Positions 12,897-25,212 are shown, numbered from the stretch's first letter. The stretch: DNA of 64,000 bases from Euphorbia lathyris (GCF_963576675.1 NC_088911.1:85217256-85281255); one strand, 5' to 3'. The notes: generated by a model not told the origin, from the sequence alone. Numbers and translations: made by a program.

Positions 12897-13020
12897 CTAG
12901 AAAAACAAATTTTTTTTATTGAGGTTAAAATATAACCTGACCAGCCCGATTAACCGTGACCGGTTCAGACGGATCACGGTTCAACCGATCGGGTTAGACG
13001 GTTATGACCGGTTTTCAAGC

Positions 13021-14660
13021 ATTTAAAAATTGAACCACCTCCGGGATAAGGTACCAAAATAGGCCTAAGATTGTAGGCTTAACGTTTACAATATAACATC
13101 GTTGAATCTAAATTGGTACTTGTCCAAAAACCTTAGACCTATTTTGTTTTTTTTTTTTTTTTTAGTGTGAACTGTTAAAATGAAGAAAAAATCACGAGGA
13201 AAGAGAAAGGAAAAGTTTTGGAATTTTTGTTTTGATTTCTCCATTGTCGGCCGTGTTTCTTATGTTCCTATCTCCTGTTCTTCACTGCTTGATTTCTTAC
13301 ATTTTCCATTTCTTCTCTTTCTCTTGGGATCTAAGTGGTACAAAATGTTATTTTCTTCTGATTTCTGTCTCTTGCTTTTTATGTTTCTGCTCGAATAATT
13401 TGGCATGTGATTTTGGGGTTTGTGCCTCTTCAAGGTTTAGTCATGCTATAATAAATGTTTTACTATAGTTATCATATCTGCCTTCAAAGGAGCGTTTGTA
13501 CGTACAATTACATCTTTTAGCACTCTCTTTGTAGCTTCTCAACTTTGAATTCGGCAGTGATTACATTTTTTTTTTGTCTGCTTCAATTTATTGAAAATTG
13601 CTATTTTTATTCCATTTCTGCTATTTTTATCTTTTGCTATGTGGTATGCTCTCATGAATTCAGTCATCCTCATTTGCTCTCTGTTCTGCCAAATATTTGT
13701 TCACTTAAAATTCCATCTATTGCTTCCTGGCCCTTTCTTCACTTTTTCTCTTCTTGGCTTTTTTCTTTTCGATTTTCAAGTTTGTTACAAATACTTTTCA
13801 TCTTTAGTTAGAAGGTACTACTGTCATGAATTTTTCCATTTATCAACTCATGTGTTCACCACTGAAGGTTCAGCAAGGCACAATCAGATTTTTGATATCA
13901 AGTGCTCAGTATTTTAGGGTGCATGTATCCTTCTATATGCATTGAAGGACTTACATGCTTGAATTGTTTAGTTCTCTCCAGTAAAGTTCTAGTTTTTTTT
14001 ATGCATAGTTGAGAAGTTAAGAATTCAGATGTGCACATTGCTAGCTTGGTTGCTCAGGGTCTTTACTAATGCTGGTTCTTTATATGTCAAAAACCTATAC
14101 AATGACATGCTTTTATAATTTGGATTTAAGATGTTACAATATGTGGTTACTTAAAGGGCAGTCTAGTTTTCAAAATCTAAGGAATAAGATTCTTAATGGT
14201 ATTTAGTAGTGGAAAAATTGCAGTATCAATTGCAGTATCCCTTATACGTTCTACACAATCAACTTCATTTCCCGCAGTTGATCAAAACCACAATTGTATA
14301 TAATATTTTTATTAAAATTTGGCTCTCATGTCTTTTATCCCTTTGTACTCAAAGCTGCATAAGTCTAAGTGCTATGAGATAAAAGGTTGGGCTACTAAAT
14401 TGTAGATATGATGAAATGTGATTTGGAAGGGGCAAAACATTGTGTGTACCTATCCATGTCTATTGCCATTGTGATCATAAACTCTTTGATTCATAAATTG
14501 TCATTTCCATTTTGCCTTCCCAAGTTCTTAGTAGTAATTATATGGTGCAAGATAAGAACAAAAATATCACTCATTTAAATGGGGTTTCATTTTGGAAGAC
14601 TTGTTGGCATGTAGGATTCAATTACCTGTGGAACATTGGTTTCCTGGAAGCAACTTGGTG
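13021..14660. other. Upstream region of the kinase gene
   Basis: There is no supported coding exon. From about 13180 the strand is strongly pyrimidine-rich in the kinase's direction, with many TTTCTC and CTCTTTC tracts, as in plant 5' UTRs and leader introns. The many small T-rich frames in it (Phe/Leu/Ser-rich) look like chance. The transcription start and any 5' UTR intron cannot be fixed from sequence alone. Confidence 0.45.
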
Positions 14661-17600
14661 ATGACTTGTTTGTATTCATGCTTCAGAAAGATGGGAGTCT
14701 CCCCACCAAAGCATACTGTAGATGCGAATTATGGTATGCAGCTCATCAAAATTTACTGCCTTTCATTGAATTGTAAATCATTAGCTCAGGCCTTACATAA
14801 ATTATGATGGTGCAAGAAATATAAATGAATTGGTATCTGTTTAAATTTATTTGTAGCAGAGGAGGTAAATCCATTCGAATGGCAATAGATCATGAATGTT
14901 CCTATACCATCATTCTCTTTCCTCTCTTTTGTCTCTTATATGGTTTATTTCTATGGTGAAGATTCTAATGAATTTACATGGTCCAGATGTTTCTACTATT
15001 CAAAATGCCAAGTCCTACACTTACAAAGAACTGCGAATAGCAACTGACACTTTTTGTCCTACCAATAAAATTGGAGAGGGTGGTTTTGGTTCTGTCTATA
15101 AGGTGATTACAAGAATTTTACGAAGAACTTTTGAGATCTTTGACATTTCACTAGGCTATTCCCTTGATTGATGGCGTTGCTCAATTTTCTCAAAATTACA
15201 TGTGTATTGACAGGGAACGCTCAAAGATGGCACTGTGGCTGCTATAAAAGTACTGTCTGCTGACTCAAGGCAAGGAGTTCGGGAATTTTTGACAGAAATA
15301 AAAATGATTGCAGATGTTGAGCATGAAAACCTGGTTAAACTGTATGGTTATTGTGCAGAAGGAGACCATCGAATTTTGGTCTATGGCTATCTTGTGAATA
15401 ACAGCCTTGCACAAACACTTCTTGGTATGTCCAGTGTCTACGCTGACATTAAGTTAAGTTTATGAATTTTTAATTAATAATGATTTTCTTAACTGTTTAG
15501 GTCGAGGCCACAGCAGCATCCAGTTTAGTTGGCCTGTTAGGCGCAAAATATGTGTAGGTGTTGCGCAAGGTCTTGCATTTCTTCATGAAGAAGTCCAACC
15601 TCGTATTGTTCATAGGGACATCAAAGCAAGCAATATTCTCCTTGATAGAGACCTCATGCCTAAAATTTCTGATTTTGGGCTTGCAAAGCTTTTCCCAGAT
15701 AACAAGACCCATATTAGTACACGTGTTGCTGGAACTGCGTAAGTTTGTTTACTAAACACTGATCAATTATGCGTTTATCTTTTCTTGCTTACAAACTACA
15801 GCTTGTTATAATCTCTAGAAATATATATGCCCTAGTGTTTTTGTTGCGAGGTTATTTATTTGAGACGGGTAGGCTAGTTGGTTGGAATTTCATCAGTGCA
15901 TTTTGAAATCTAATATTGCACTGTTACTCTGGAAATCCTTGTATTGCAATCAAATATAATGGATAATTTATCAGTTGCCTTTTGACACTTCAATATTTCT
16001 TGATTGATTCTCACAGTGGTTATCTGGCACCTGAATATGCTGTCCGTGGTCAGTTGACAAGGAAAGCAGATATATACAGTTTTGGTGTTCTACTACTAGA
16101 AATTGTTTGTGGGAGGCCCAACACGAACAGGCGGTTACCCTCGGATGAGCAATATCTTCTTGAAAGGGTATGGGATTATTTGAGCATTCTGTATTCTTAA
16201 TAACAAAATTGAGTTCAGTAATGATAATTAGTTTGCATAGACATCAAAAGACAGGAGATTTTCTCTGCAGTGGAATTTTTAAGTGAATTATTTTTCCATT
16301 ACTTCAATTTAAGCACCAGAGTGTGAAAAACTGGAGACTGGGAGAATGATCCTCACGCAAAAGTGCTAATCTGAAGTTAAGAAATTTATCTCAAAATATA
16401 TTTCTTAAACTTAGAAACAATTGGTCACATCTAGAAACAAGATTGGGGGTTTCAATTAAATTAATATTAGTGTAAAGCAAGCCAACCACATGTAATATCT
16501 GGGACCTTGAGCATCCTTCTCACTGTATACCAACAGTTTATTCTCTCCAATGTGATAGAAACTCAAATACCAAGATGAAAATAGAAAAGAGAAATGTTGA
16601 TATATATTGATATATAAAAGATAAACAATGATAAACAATGGATAGAACGGATGTTCTAATCCCCCAGGAGAAACCTCCTCCCTCTCTACTAGGTAGAGCC
16701 ACAGCAATGAGCAGCCAAACAACAATGTAAAACCTCCTTACCTTCTCCCTTCCCTAACCCTTCCTTATGTACTAATCACTCATACCCTAGACACATGTCC
16801 TAATATCTTATACCCAAAATACCCTTATCCCATACACCTCACCCCTTCCAGAATATTCCTACTACGGACTTCTCTATCATTACCCACCCCTTCAAACAGT
16901 CTTGTCCTCAAGACTGGAGTCAAGAGGAATGTTTGTTGAATGTAGAACCCTCTTTTAATCTTCCATGCAATCAGCCATTGAAACACTGTTGTTCCTTGCA
17001 GTAATAAGGAAACAGAAACTTCCAGACTGTAAAAAAGCGATTCGGTCTGTTGCTTATTGACGACAACCAGAAGACCATCATCAACTAATTGCATAGTGTG
17101 AGTGAGTCTTAATGTTGCCGAAATGGAAGTATTAAGTGACAATCCACCCTGCTTTCTAATCCAGCATGTATACTCTTCTTCAACAACCTGGTGAGCTTGG
17201 TTAGCATCATCAAGAACCTGTGTACGGAAGAATTCAGTAATATTGCCAGTTCCTAAAGTATTTAGGACCGCCAAACCCTTATCTCCTGGAAGTCTAATTT
17301 CTTCATTAGAAATGATTCGTAATAAGATGGCTAGGCTATGAGTTGGAACATCCATAAGAGGAACTCTAGAATTCCGATTGATTCTTTGTCTTGGATGATT
17401 GATTCTTTGTCTTTGGTTATTTGGACAAAAAAATTCTAGAACATAGGTCAGATGCTTAGGAGAGGAAGCAACACTAATGAGATAATTTTTGGGCTGGGTT
17501 TGATTAGTGGTTCTTCTGGGTAGGCTGTTTTGATATGAGTCTGTAGAAATTTCATTCCACTTGAAAGAGGGTGAAAAAATGGTGGGACCTATGGATTTTT

Positions 17601-20600
17601 CATGCAACCTATGTGCTCCACTACTAACATTAATCAAAATCCTAACTCCTACTTGACAATTAGAAATCAGGTTTTCCAACTTCTTCAAAATGAATTCATG
17701 GCTAACCCTTGTACCCACCAAAAATAAAATAGCTTTACCGGCTGATAGGTGGATGAGCCTTAAACCCTCGTCTCTCATTGCCAGATTTGTAATCACCAAA
17801 TTATAAAAATGGCCATCATCCTTTTCAATGCTCCTACAAGGAATGTAGCCCACGACAAAGTCTCCTTCATCTATACCATCTTCCAAATTCTTTTGACGCA
17901 ACTGGGGAACTCTGCAAATTGACTTGATACTCTGTTTTGGGTAACATAAAAAAAAAAAAAAAAAGGGCGGCCCGGTCGCATTACGCGTCCCCGCTGAGCG
18001 AGGGTCCGGGGAGGGGTCCCACCACAAGGGTGTATTGGGGGCAAGCCTTCCCTTGCCAATTTAATTGGCAAGAGGCCGCTCCTAAGACTCGAACCCGTGA
18101 CCTCTGGTCACACGACAACAACGTTTTTACCGTTAAAACAGAGTAAAATTGCCTTGGATTGGTACTCTTGGATTGAGAGTCCTCTACCCTCATTTTGAAC
18201 CGAATACCTTGACCAGTATCGGAGATAGGTGGGCTGGTTTCTATGGGTCTCTTAAACGGTGCGTTTAGGCCTCCCAACTTAATTGTTACATGATAACAGG
18301 TCCATATCACATTTGCCAAGTCACCTGTAAACCTTCTTTCTACACAGGATGAAATCATATCCTCAATCTGCGTTATTGGTGTCCACCACCGCCTAAGAGG
18401 TTCATCAAAAACAATGCATCGTACCTTTTCCTGTCGGTTTCCATTATCGTTGGCGTTTCGTTGTTCATCACCCTTGTGAATCCAGTGAACTTCTCCCATC
18501 CCCTGTTTTAACCGTATCATCTGTTGTCGCTCCGATTTTGGCTGCGTAGCGAGACTGACACTTTGCTTCATACTTGCTGCTTCTGTCAAAGCGTCACCAA
18601 AAATTTGAAGGGTCCTCTGTTTTGGGGGACCAAAAACAGAGAGATTTTGATGTGCGAGAGCGTTATATGAAGCGGCGGTGCTTTTACACTGAAATTGCTC
18701 CACTTCCTTCTTTTGTGGGTTATCTTGACCCATGTTGTTAGAAGGCCCAGCCCATATAACTATAGGAATAGCTTGACCTAATAATTTTTGTTCTGCCTCT
18801 GGTGACATGTCAAACTTTTTTGCTGGGTGCTTTCTTGCAAATGTACTCCCTTGAAACCCTTCAAGAGCAAACTCTGTCTGGGATTGCTGGTATTTCCATG
18901 AACAGTATTTCGCATCTTTTCCTTCATCAGGATGAAGGGCAATAGGAGAGATATATTCATCCACAACCAAATCTTTCTTCTCCCGCGTGCTTGTCCATAA
19001 CACTAAGTGTCTAAATTCCCTCTGAAATTCAGTGAGGGATTCACTGAACTGCTTAACCTTCATTTCTAATTCATCCATGCTATCTTGCAACCCATCAATG
19101 CTATCTTGCCAACCATCTAATCTCTTGTCAAGGACGCTGAACCGAGTTTCTACCCATGTCTCCATTCTTGAGCCTTTTTCCATCCGGCAGGTCGGACCAA
19201 TGATAGAAACTCAAATACCAAGATGAAAATAGAAAAGAGAAATGTTGATATATATTGATATATAAAAGATAAACAATGATAAACAATGGATAGAACGGAT
19301 GTTCTAATCCCCCAGGAGAAACCTCCTCCCTCTCTACTAGGTAGAGCCACAGCAATGAGCAGCCAAACAACAATGTAAAACCTCCTTACCTTCTCCCTTC
19401 CCTAACCCTTCCTTATGTACTAATCACTCATACCCTAGACACATGTCCTAACATCTTATACCCAAAATACCCTTATCCCATACACCTCACCCCTTCCAGA
19501 ATATTCCTACTACGGACTAGACTATTCTCTATCATTATAGAATATTCTCTATCACAATGCATATGCTTGTGGCAGGGAGGATGTTTTAAAAAAATATGTT
19601 TAGCTCTTATTAACAACAACTAAATCGCTATTCTGATTTATTTACATAATCAAAACTAGAGTGAACTGTCTTTTGATTTGTTTTGTTAAGTGTACCTTGT
19701 GATGTTTGTCATTATTTATTAGTAATCTATTGCTGACTTCTCCTCTTCTTAGTTTAATTTTGCTTTTATTGTTTTCCAAAATGTCGATTAAATGACTTGC
19801 TACTTACTAGTTGAAAAACTGTGCAATGTTTCTTGTTGGTTCCTTTTACTTAAATTTAATGCATATTTAGTTATCAATTCTTTTATTTAAAATCATAATT
19901 TTAGGCTAAGCTTTCATGTTTCACCTCAAGTGAGGACTTTAATTTGCTTGCAACATTCTGAAGAATAACATGAGATGATTGCTGCAAATATGAAGTCCTA
20001 ATAAAGCTTTCTTATCAAATGATAATAGGAGGCACTCCAATTTTTGTATTTTCCTTCAATGCACAATCTTTTGTTATACCAGAACTTAGAAATTTTGTTA
20101 GTGGAAGGAAAGGTGAGTGTCTATGGAAACATTAAGGGGAAATTATTGTAAAAGCTGTCTGTTTATGTAGTTTGTGCAGTTATTTGGACTATTTAGTTGC
20201 ACAGAAATGCGTCGAGGTTTAAGAACTATACTTTTCTATTTATTTTCCTTAATATTGAATAACTTTTCTGTCTTTTTACGTGCATCAAGTAGCTTTGTGA
20301 GAATTTATTTTGCTGATATTTCGATGTGATTGGAGGTGTCAGCAGTTGTGTGTTCATACATTATATTTCTGTGTGATGAGAAAACATCATCGCTGTTTCA
20401 TAATTTACCCTTTTCCCAGATGATAGAATCATCATCTTTTATTTAAGTAGGCAAAACCTCTAGTTCCCAACAGGCTAGTATTTGTGGAAAGGACCAGCTT
20501 CAGGTCGGGTCTATCGTAACTCCAAAAATGTGAAAACTCACTAATTTTCAATGTGAGAGAGTCTATTTGGTAGGTTTCTGTTTTCTCCAACAGCTTATGA

Positions 20601-21253
20601 GATTGAATTACATAATATCTTATCAAATATCCTTCAATGCAAGTTATATTTTATTAGAATTATGTACTTGATGGCCTTCAAATATAATTGTCTAGTTAGC
20701 CTTAGCATTGCTCTTGTAACTGATCCATAGGATTAGGAAAATTTGGATTGAAATGCACGCTATCTTGGACATCAAAATGGCCTGTAAAGCCATCTTCTTT
20801 GCTGTTTAGTTCAGTTCAGCCACACTGTTCGGAATCTCATCATGGAATTATGCAAAATTGCAGGTATGGGAGATGTATGAGAACACGGAATTGGAAAACT
20901 TGGTCGACACATCAATGAATGGAGAGTATGATGCAGAAGAGGCTTGTAGATACATGAAGATTGGGCTTATGTGCACCCAAGACATGCCAAAACTCCGGCC
21001 AGCTATGTCAATGGTGGTGAAGATGCTAAAGGGTGAGATGGATGTAAATGATGAAGCGATAACAAGACCGGGAATGCTTTCAGAGTTGATGGGTATCAGA
21101 AGCGACAGACGGAACAAAGGTAAGGTGAGCTCGAAGAACTCAACTTCTACATTATCCGGCGATTCAAGTAAACTGGAGAACTCATCTTCATCATCAGCAG
21201 CTCCCACCTCACATGCTACCATGACCTTCAACTCGATATATGACCGCAAGTAA
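14661..21253 (+). CDS. CRPK1-like: Receptor-like cytoplasmic kinase, CRPK1 (At1g16670)-like
   Basis: Six exons with GT-AG introns fit exactly: 14661-14733, 14987-15102, 15214-15424, 15501-15738, 16017-16167 and 20864-21253, giving 392 aa. The N-terminus MTCLYSCF carries two cysteines suited to lipidation, and there is no signal peptide or transmembrane segment. Kinase motifs are all present: [10 protein letters not shown] (54-63), catalytic Lys75, HRD 171-173, DFG 191-193 and APE 217-219, so an active RD Ser/Thr kinase is expected. The tail after about residue 340 is Ser-rich. The closest family I recognise is the Arabidopsis CRPK1 group, a plasma-membrane kinase acting in cold signalling by phosphorylating 14-3-3 proteins. 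Orthology rather than paralogy is inferred. The last intron is 4.7 kb because of an antisense LTR element. GTATGGGA occurs both at the start of that intron and at the start of exon 6. Confidence 0.9.
16553..16879 (-). repeat. 3' LTR of the intronic element
   Basis: A 327-bp terminal repeat. Positionally it is the 3' LTR because the element lies on the minus strand and the purine tract abuts it. Confidence 0.85.
16825..19183 (-). pseudogene. LTR-element protein of unknown function, split by a SINE
   Basis: Two minus-strand frames of 400 codons each (19183 to 17981 and 18027 to 16825) lie on either side of a SINE and are in different phases, so the insertion broke one protein of roughly 700-750 residues. 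The N-terminus (residues 1-60) is a heptad-like region, [18 protein letters not shown] followed by repeats of DxxDxL and LEMKV, similar in character to the coiled start of plant gag proteins. The rest resembles nothing I can name: there is no CCHC knuckle, DSG protease motif or YVDD/YADD box. The last codons run about 55 nt into the 3' LTR. A divergent gag or a captured host sequence are both possible. Confidence 0.55.
17948..18135 (-). mobile_element. Au-like SINE, minus strand
   Basis: On the minus strand the order is a possible A box near 18120, a B box GGGTTCGAGTCT (complement of 18085-18096), a GC-rich body containing GGACCCCTCCCCGG-type sequence, and GGGCCGCCC followed by a run of 17 Ts (A run 17948-17964 on the plus strand). 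This layout, including a GGGCCGCCC-T(n) end, matches my recollection of the angiosperm Au SINE family. It is GC-rich against its surroundings and interrupts the LTR-element reading frame. I could not find a clear target duplication; ACTCTGTTTT and its reverse complement flank it. Confidence 0.75.
19201..19554 (-). repeat. 5' LTR of the intronic element
   Basis: A 354-bp terminal repeat. It carries a 27-bp extra segment (19520-19546 region) that duplicates the ATTCTCTATCA terminus; otherwise it is almost identical to the other LTR. Confidence 0.85.
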
Positions 21254-21695
21254 CTCAATTTTCATATATATATGTATATTTATTTTTTATTTTATTGAGT
21301 TATTATGTTGTTCTTGTAGCAATATTAGCATAGTAGATTTTTGTTTCCCAGAAAAGCAACTAATGAGTGAAATGTTCAGTTTGGTCTGTTGTAATTTGTC
21401 TGTTGGTGAGTTTTTTCTTTTCCTTGTAAATTATTTTCTCCAAATGTGAAGGATAAATAAAAGTATGAGAGGCATAGAGGCGTTAGTGTGTATTAATGTA
21501 TATTGTATAGGAGGTTTCAGTTGTCCAAAATCCTCTCCTCCAAGCTTGCATGTGATAAACTCTTCAATTAGCCAATTCTTGGAAGATTTGAACCAGCAGT
21601 TGGATCATCCAAATTAGTCTACTATTTTTATCCATTCTCAACTTTTACCATTTAAAATTACGCAAAGTAAGAAAAAAATACTTGTGTTTCTTTTT
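21254..21695. other. 3' flank of the kinase gene
   Basis: T-rich 3' UTR-like sequence with AATAAA near 21453. No other gene is seen. Confidence 0.5.
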
Positions 21696-21877
21696 TTGCA
21701 AACACATGTTTGTGGTTTAAAAGTTTATAAATAAAGGTCTGTGATATATTTTTTTTTTTGGTACAAAACAAAATATTTGAAATTAAACAATTAAATTCTG
21801 ATGACAATCAAAAGTGATTTTATCTTTTAAAAAAAATTACATTTATTTATTGACAAAATATATGCTCTCAAATTGAA

Positions 21878-21992
21878 GGGATAATTACTAATCTAGCCCA
21901 ATGAAGAACCTCACTTTACATATCTAACCCACATTCCTTTCATTTTACCAAATTAGACAAATAAACCCATTTTGGACAAAACTACCCTTATT
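21878..21992 (+). repeat. MULE-B left terminal inverted repeat
   Basis: 115 bp, matching the reverse complement of 29879-29993 at 113 positions as aligned by eye. Confidence 0.92.
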
Positions 21993-22189
21993 CTCATATA
22001 ACAACCATCTCCTCTTTCCCTTTCATTTACTTTCACATTCTCACAGAAAAATTTATCAACTCAACCCAAGATCTAAAGATATCCATACCCCATTCAAGTT
22101 CATGTAAGTATCATTCCCTCATTTTTCATACATATTACTAGAAATACACAGTTGGTTTTCGAATACATTTGTTTGAATCTTGACATTTT

Positions 22190-22420
22190 CCGATTCCTCC
22201 ATTGTCTCCTGATCTGTCGCATTCGGTGGTCAAATGCGACACAGATAATAAAATGCGACAAGGACTAATATATAGCTTGTCGCATTCATATCCATGTCGC
22301 ATTTGCGGTCGCATTTGGCGATCACATTTGATGTACCATGTCGCATTTGGCAGTCGCATTTTGGTATAGCTTGTCGCATTTGAGTCGCATTTTGGTGTAT
22401 CATGTCGCATTTGAGCTTCA
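22190..22420 (+). repeat. GTCGCATT array 1, upstream of the MULE-B transposase
   Basis: About nine forward GTCGCATT words and two reverse AATGCGAC words at irregular spacing (roughly 15-40 bp). Unlike the other arrays, most are same-orientation direct copies rather than complete hairpins. The array lies between the terminal repeat and the transposase reading frame, so it could overlap the promoter or leader. Confidence 0.85.
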
Positions 22421-22552
22421 TTTACATATGAATTGGCTTTATTATGTTTTGATCACGTGTCCATTTTACTAAATGTAGAAGTATGTCAACCAAAGAGAGG
22501 TGTACGTGTTTTTTTATCTTGGAACGGACAGTGGACTACAGAAGGAAAAGTG

Positions 22553-25114
22553 ATGACATACGTGGGTGGTAAAGCGAAGTTGTTGGTTTTGCCAATAGAT
22601 ATTGACTTGCAAAAGTTGAAAGAGAAAGTTTATGGTGCACTCCGCGTTGACTCAACCTCGTATGATCTCCAAATGTCAATGCAGGCGACATATGGTCCAA
22701 ATAAACTGCGTGGTGGGATAGCAGATATTGATGACGATGGAGATGTCATGGGATTCATAGAGTACTGCCGAATGAATCCGACCGATTTGATTCCATTGTA
22801 TGTTACTCTAAACATGCGAACAATACAAGCTTCAACATTGCGACCTAACAAGGATGGACATGTTGGTCAAAGCAAACCAACAGAAGTAGTAAGTAATGAT
22901 CCCACCATCGAACTGGATGCTCCTATACATGGTAAGGATGACAACGATTGTGGAAATGGCATCGATGATTATATGAATAATGATAATCACGATCATTATG
23001 ATGAGCATTATGATAATGATTATTGTTACGATAATGGTGATAATGTGGAGAATGAAGATACCACTCAGAATGAAATTCCTGTTAAAAGTGTTCACGAAAC
23101 AGTTAAGCAATCTAAATGCGTCCAACGTATCCCATATGAGGATGGCGATGAAGATAGAATGAAAAGGATGACTGATCCATTTCGATGGTGTCCAAAGCCA
23201 TGCGATGCGCCCGTGAATATGATTGCACCTAAACAATCAAACAGAGGTACTGCTTTGAGGGTCAATGATATATTTTCAAACAAAGTTGAATTGCAAGATT
23301 CACTTGGAAAATATGCAATTGAAAATAAGTTTGAATGGAAGGTTTACAAATCAAACAAGTCTTTGTTTGAGGTGAAACGTAAGGATGTGGGCAAATGCAA
23401 TTGGAGGGCTAGAGGGATCGTCATTCCAGGTTCCAATTTGTTCAGGCTTTCAAGAATAGATGGTATGGACATGCATGCTTGTGGGAGAGATCAGATATGT
23501 CCGCACCATAGGCAAGCGGGGAAACGTGTTGCAGGGATACTACTCCGAAGCAGGTTTGATTTGGAAAATCGGGTGCATCGACCAAAGGATATTGTTTTTG
23601 ATTTTGAACGAGATTTTTCCGTCAATCTTTCTTATATGCAAGCTTGGAGAGCAAGACACTGGGCATTGGAAGCACAAAGTGGTTCCCCGGAGGAATCGTT
23701 CATGTTGTTGCCGAACTACTGTGAGATGTTGAAAAGTACAAATCCGGGTACCGTGACACATATCGAGACAGATGATGATGATCAATTTAGATTTTTCTTT
23801 ATGGCTATGGGTGCATCATTGAGAGGTTTTAAACTACATATTCGACCTGTCATTGCCGTTGATGGAACGTTTCTAAAAGGTAAATATCCCGGCATATTAT
23901 ACATTGCAGTTGGTGTTGATGCGAACAAAATGATCTTTCCTGTTGCATTTGGAGTTGGACCGAAAGAAAGTAATGAATCATGGCTCTGGTTTTTCAACAA
24001 ATTGAAAGAGTGTCTGAATGATGTTGAAGATCTAGCCATTATATCAGATCGGAACCAAAGCATTATACATGCAGTTAGTTTGGTTTTTCCTAATGCTGTT
24101 CACGGGGCGTGCGCACGTCATCTGCAACAAAATGTTAAGGCCAAATTTCGTGGAATTCGTAAGATAGATGAGGCATTTTGGAAATGTGCAAAATCCTATC
24201 GGGTATCTGATTTTGAGGAATCCTTTGCAACACTTCGTTCACTACATTCCGGTGCTGCCGAATATTTACTGCAAGCTGGAAAAGAGAAATGGTCCCGTGC
24301 ATTCTTCTGTGGTCGTCGATATAACATTATCACGACGAATGTGGCAGAATCATTCAACGCGTTAATGGTGGAGGCTAGACGTCTACCAATCACAATGTTG
24401 GTTGAGTTCATACGCATGACACTACAAAAATGGTTTTACGAGAGACGTACAGAAGCAGGTTATAAACGTGTATTCTATTTTATTTTATTTTATTTAGACA
24501 TACGTAATTATTTACGAGATTAATATGTTTCTGCAGAAGAACGTGTGGGCTATTTGGCAAGGAAGCCGGAAGAAAGGATGATAAAGCGTGTAGAGACAGC
24601 GATACGTTGTTCATATTTCCCTATGGATAATCACACATTTCAAATCGGTGATCGGGTTAAGGAGGGACTTGTTGATTTAAATGCAGGAACATGTACGTGC
24701 AGGAAATGGCAACTAGCACAATTTCCATGTGAACACGTATGCAAAATTGCTTCCAAACATAGGATGGATAACGCCTATAGGTGGGTACATCGCTACTACA
24801 CCAACGAGTCAGTTAAGTTGGCATGGGGTGAGTCGATATATCCACTTGGTCATCAATCAGAATGGAAAGTGAACGAGAATCCTATGAAAGTGCTTCCTCC
24901 TAAGAAGGAGGGACGGTCTGCTGGTCGACCAAAAGGTCAAAAAAGAAGGCCATCTGTGGGTGAAGACGTAATTCGCACAAGGTGTAGCAGATGCGGAAGC
25001 ATCGGTCATAATCGTTTGAATTGTCCATCCATGCTTCCAAACACTAGTCGGCTTCCTAGTGTAATCTCAAGTTCAGCAAGTTGTTCTAACACTACTACCT
25101 CGAAGCATTTATGA
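22553..25114 (+). CDS. MULE-B transposase (MuDR type: catalytic core, SWIM, CCHC)
   Basis: Exon 1 runs to 24458 and exon 2 covers 24537-25114; the GT-AG intron restores a continuous frame. The frame is open back to 22433 without an ATG. I use the first in-frame ATG (22553), but conserved sequence before it (RGVRVFLSWNGQW) suggests a further 5' exon. Features in order are an N-terminal globular region, an Asp/Asn-rich linker near 22960-23050, and the MuDR-like pre-core region. The MULE core follows, with AVDGTFLKGKY (Asp codon 23861), IISDRNQSI (Asp codon 24047) and VAESFNAL (Glu codon 24347) as my candidates for the DDE triad. Then come a SWIM finger CTCRKWQLAQFPCEHVC (about 24690-24745) and a zinc knuckle CSRCGSIGHNRLNC (about 24980-25025). 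No internal stop or frameshift was found, so it may be functional. Confidence 0.88.
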
Positions 25115-25212
25115 TCATTTGTCTTTATCATGTGCTTGTATGATTCTATTGGGGACAAACAAATTTATATTGTATAATACTTTATCTTGTTATCTTGTAC
25201 AAATTGTGAATA

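Larger units (their letters stand above)
6658..13020. mobile_element. AT-rich element with ACCGG-rich inverted ends, split by a LINE
   Basis: The left end (ATCAAAACCGGACCGGTC from about 6660) and the right end (GACCGGTTTTCAAGC ending at 13020) are imperfect inverted repeats rich in ACCGG and GGTTCAACCG words. Once the 5.6 kb LINE is removed, an AT-rich element of about 800 bp remains. Its left half contains a duplication of about 107 bp: the block beginning with AATTAGTATT at about 6921-6966 recurs at 7028-7072, and the sequence that should follow the second copy (ATTATACAATTTTTTAGAG) resumes at 12636 on the far side of the LINE. No coding sequence was seen in it. Confidence 0.55.
16553..19554 (-). 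mobile_element. Young LTR retrotransposon in the last kinase intron, no pol seen
   Basis: Direct repeats beginning TGATAGAAAC and ending TCTATCA lie at 16553-16879 and 19201-19554. They are flanked by the perfect 5-bp duplication CAATG (16548-16552 and 19555-19559). On the minus strand, TTGGTCCGACC next to the 5' LTR is a possible primer site beginning TGG, and a purine tract (GAAGGGGTGGGTAA, near 16880-16895) precedes the 3' LTR, which fixes the orientation. By eye the LTRs differ by one substitution plus a 27-bp insertion near the 3' end of the plus-right copy. The 2.3 kb interior has coding capacity but I recognise no protease, integrase or reverse transcriptase, so it should depend on another element. 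Confidence 0.85.

Noticed and set aside
13180..13917. Several T-rich small proteins upstream of the kinase
   Set aside because: Phe/Leu/Ser-rich frames in a pyrimidine-rich leader, overlapping one another without family resemblance or splice logic.
18085..18135. tRNA gene on the minus strand
   Set aside because: The B box belongs to the Au-like SINE, which continues with a GC-rich body and T tail.
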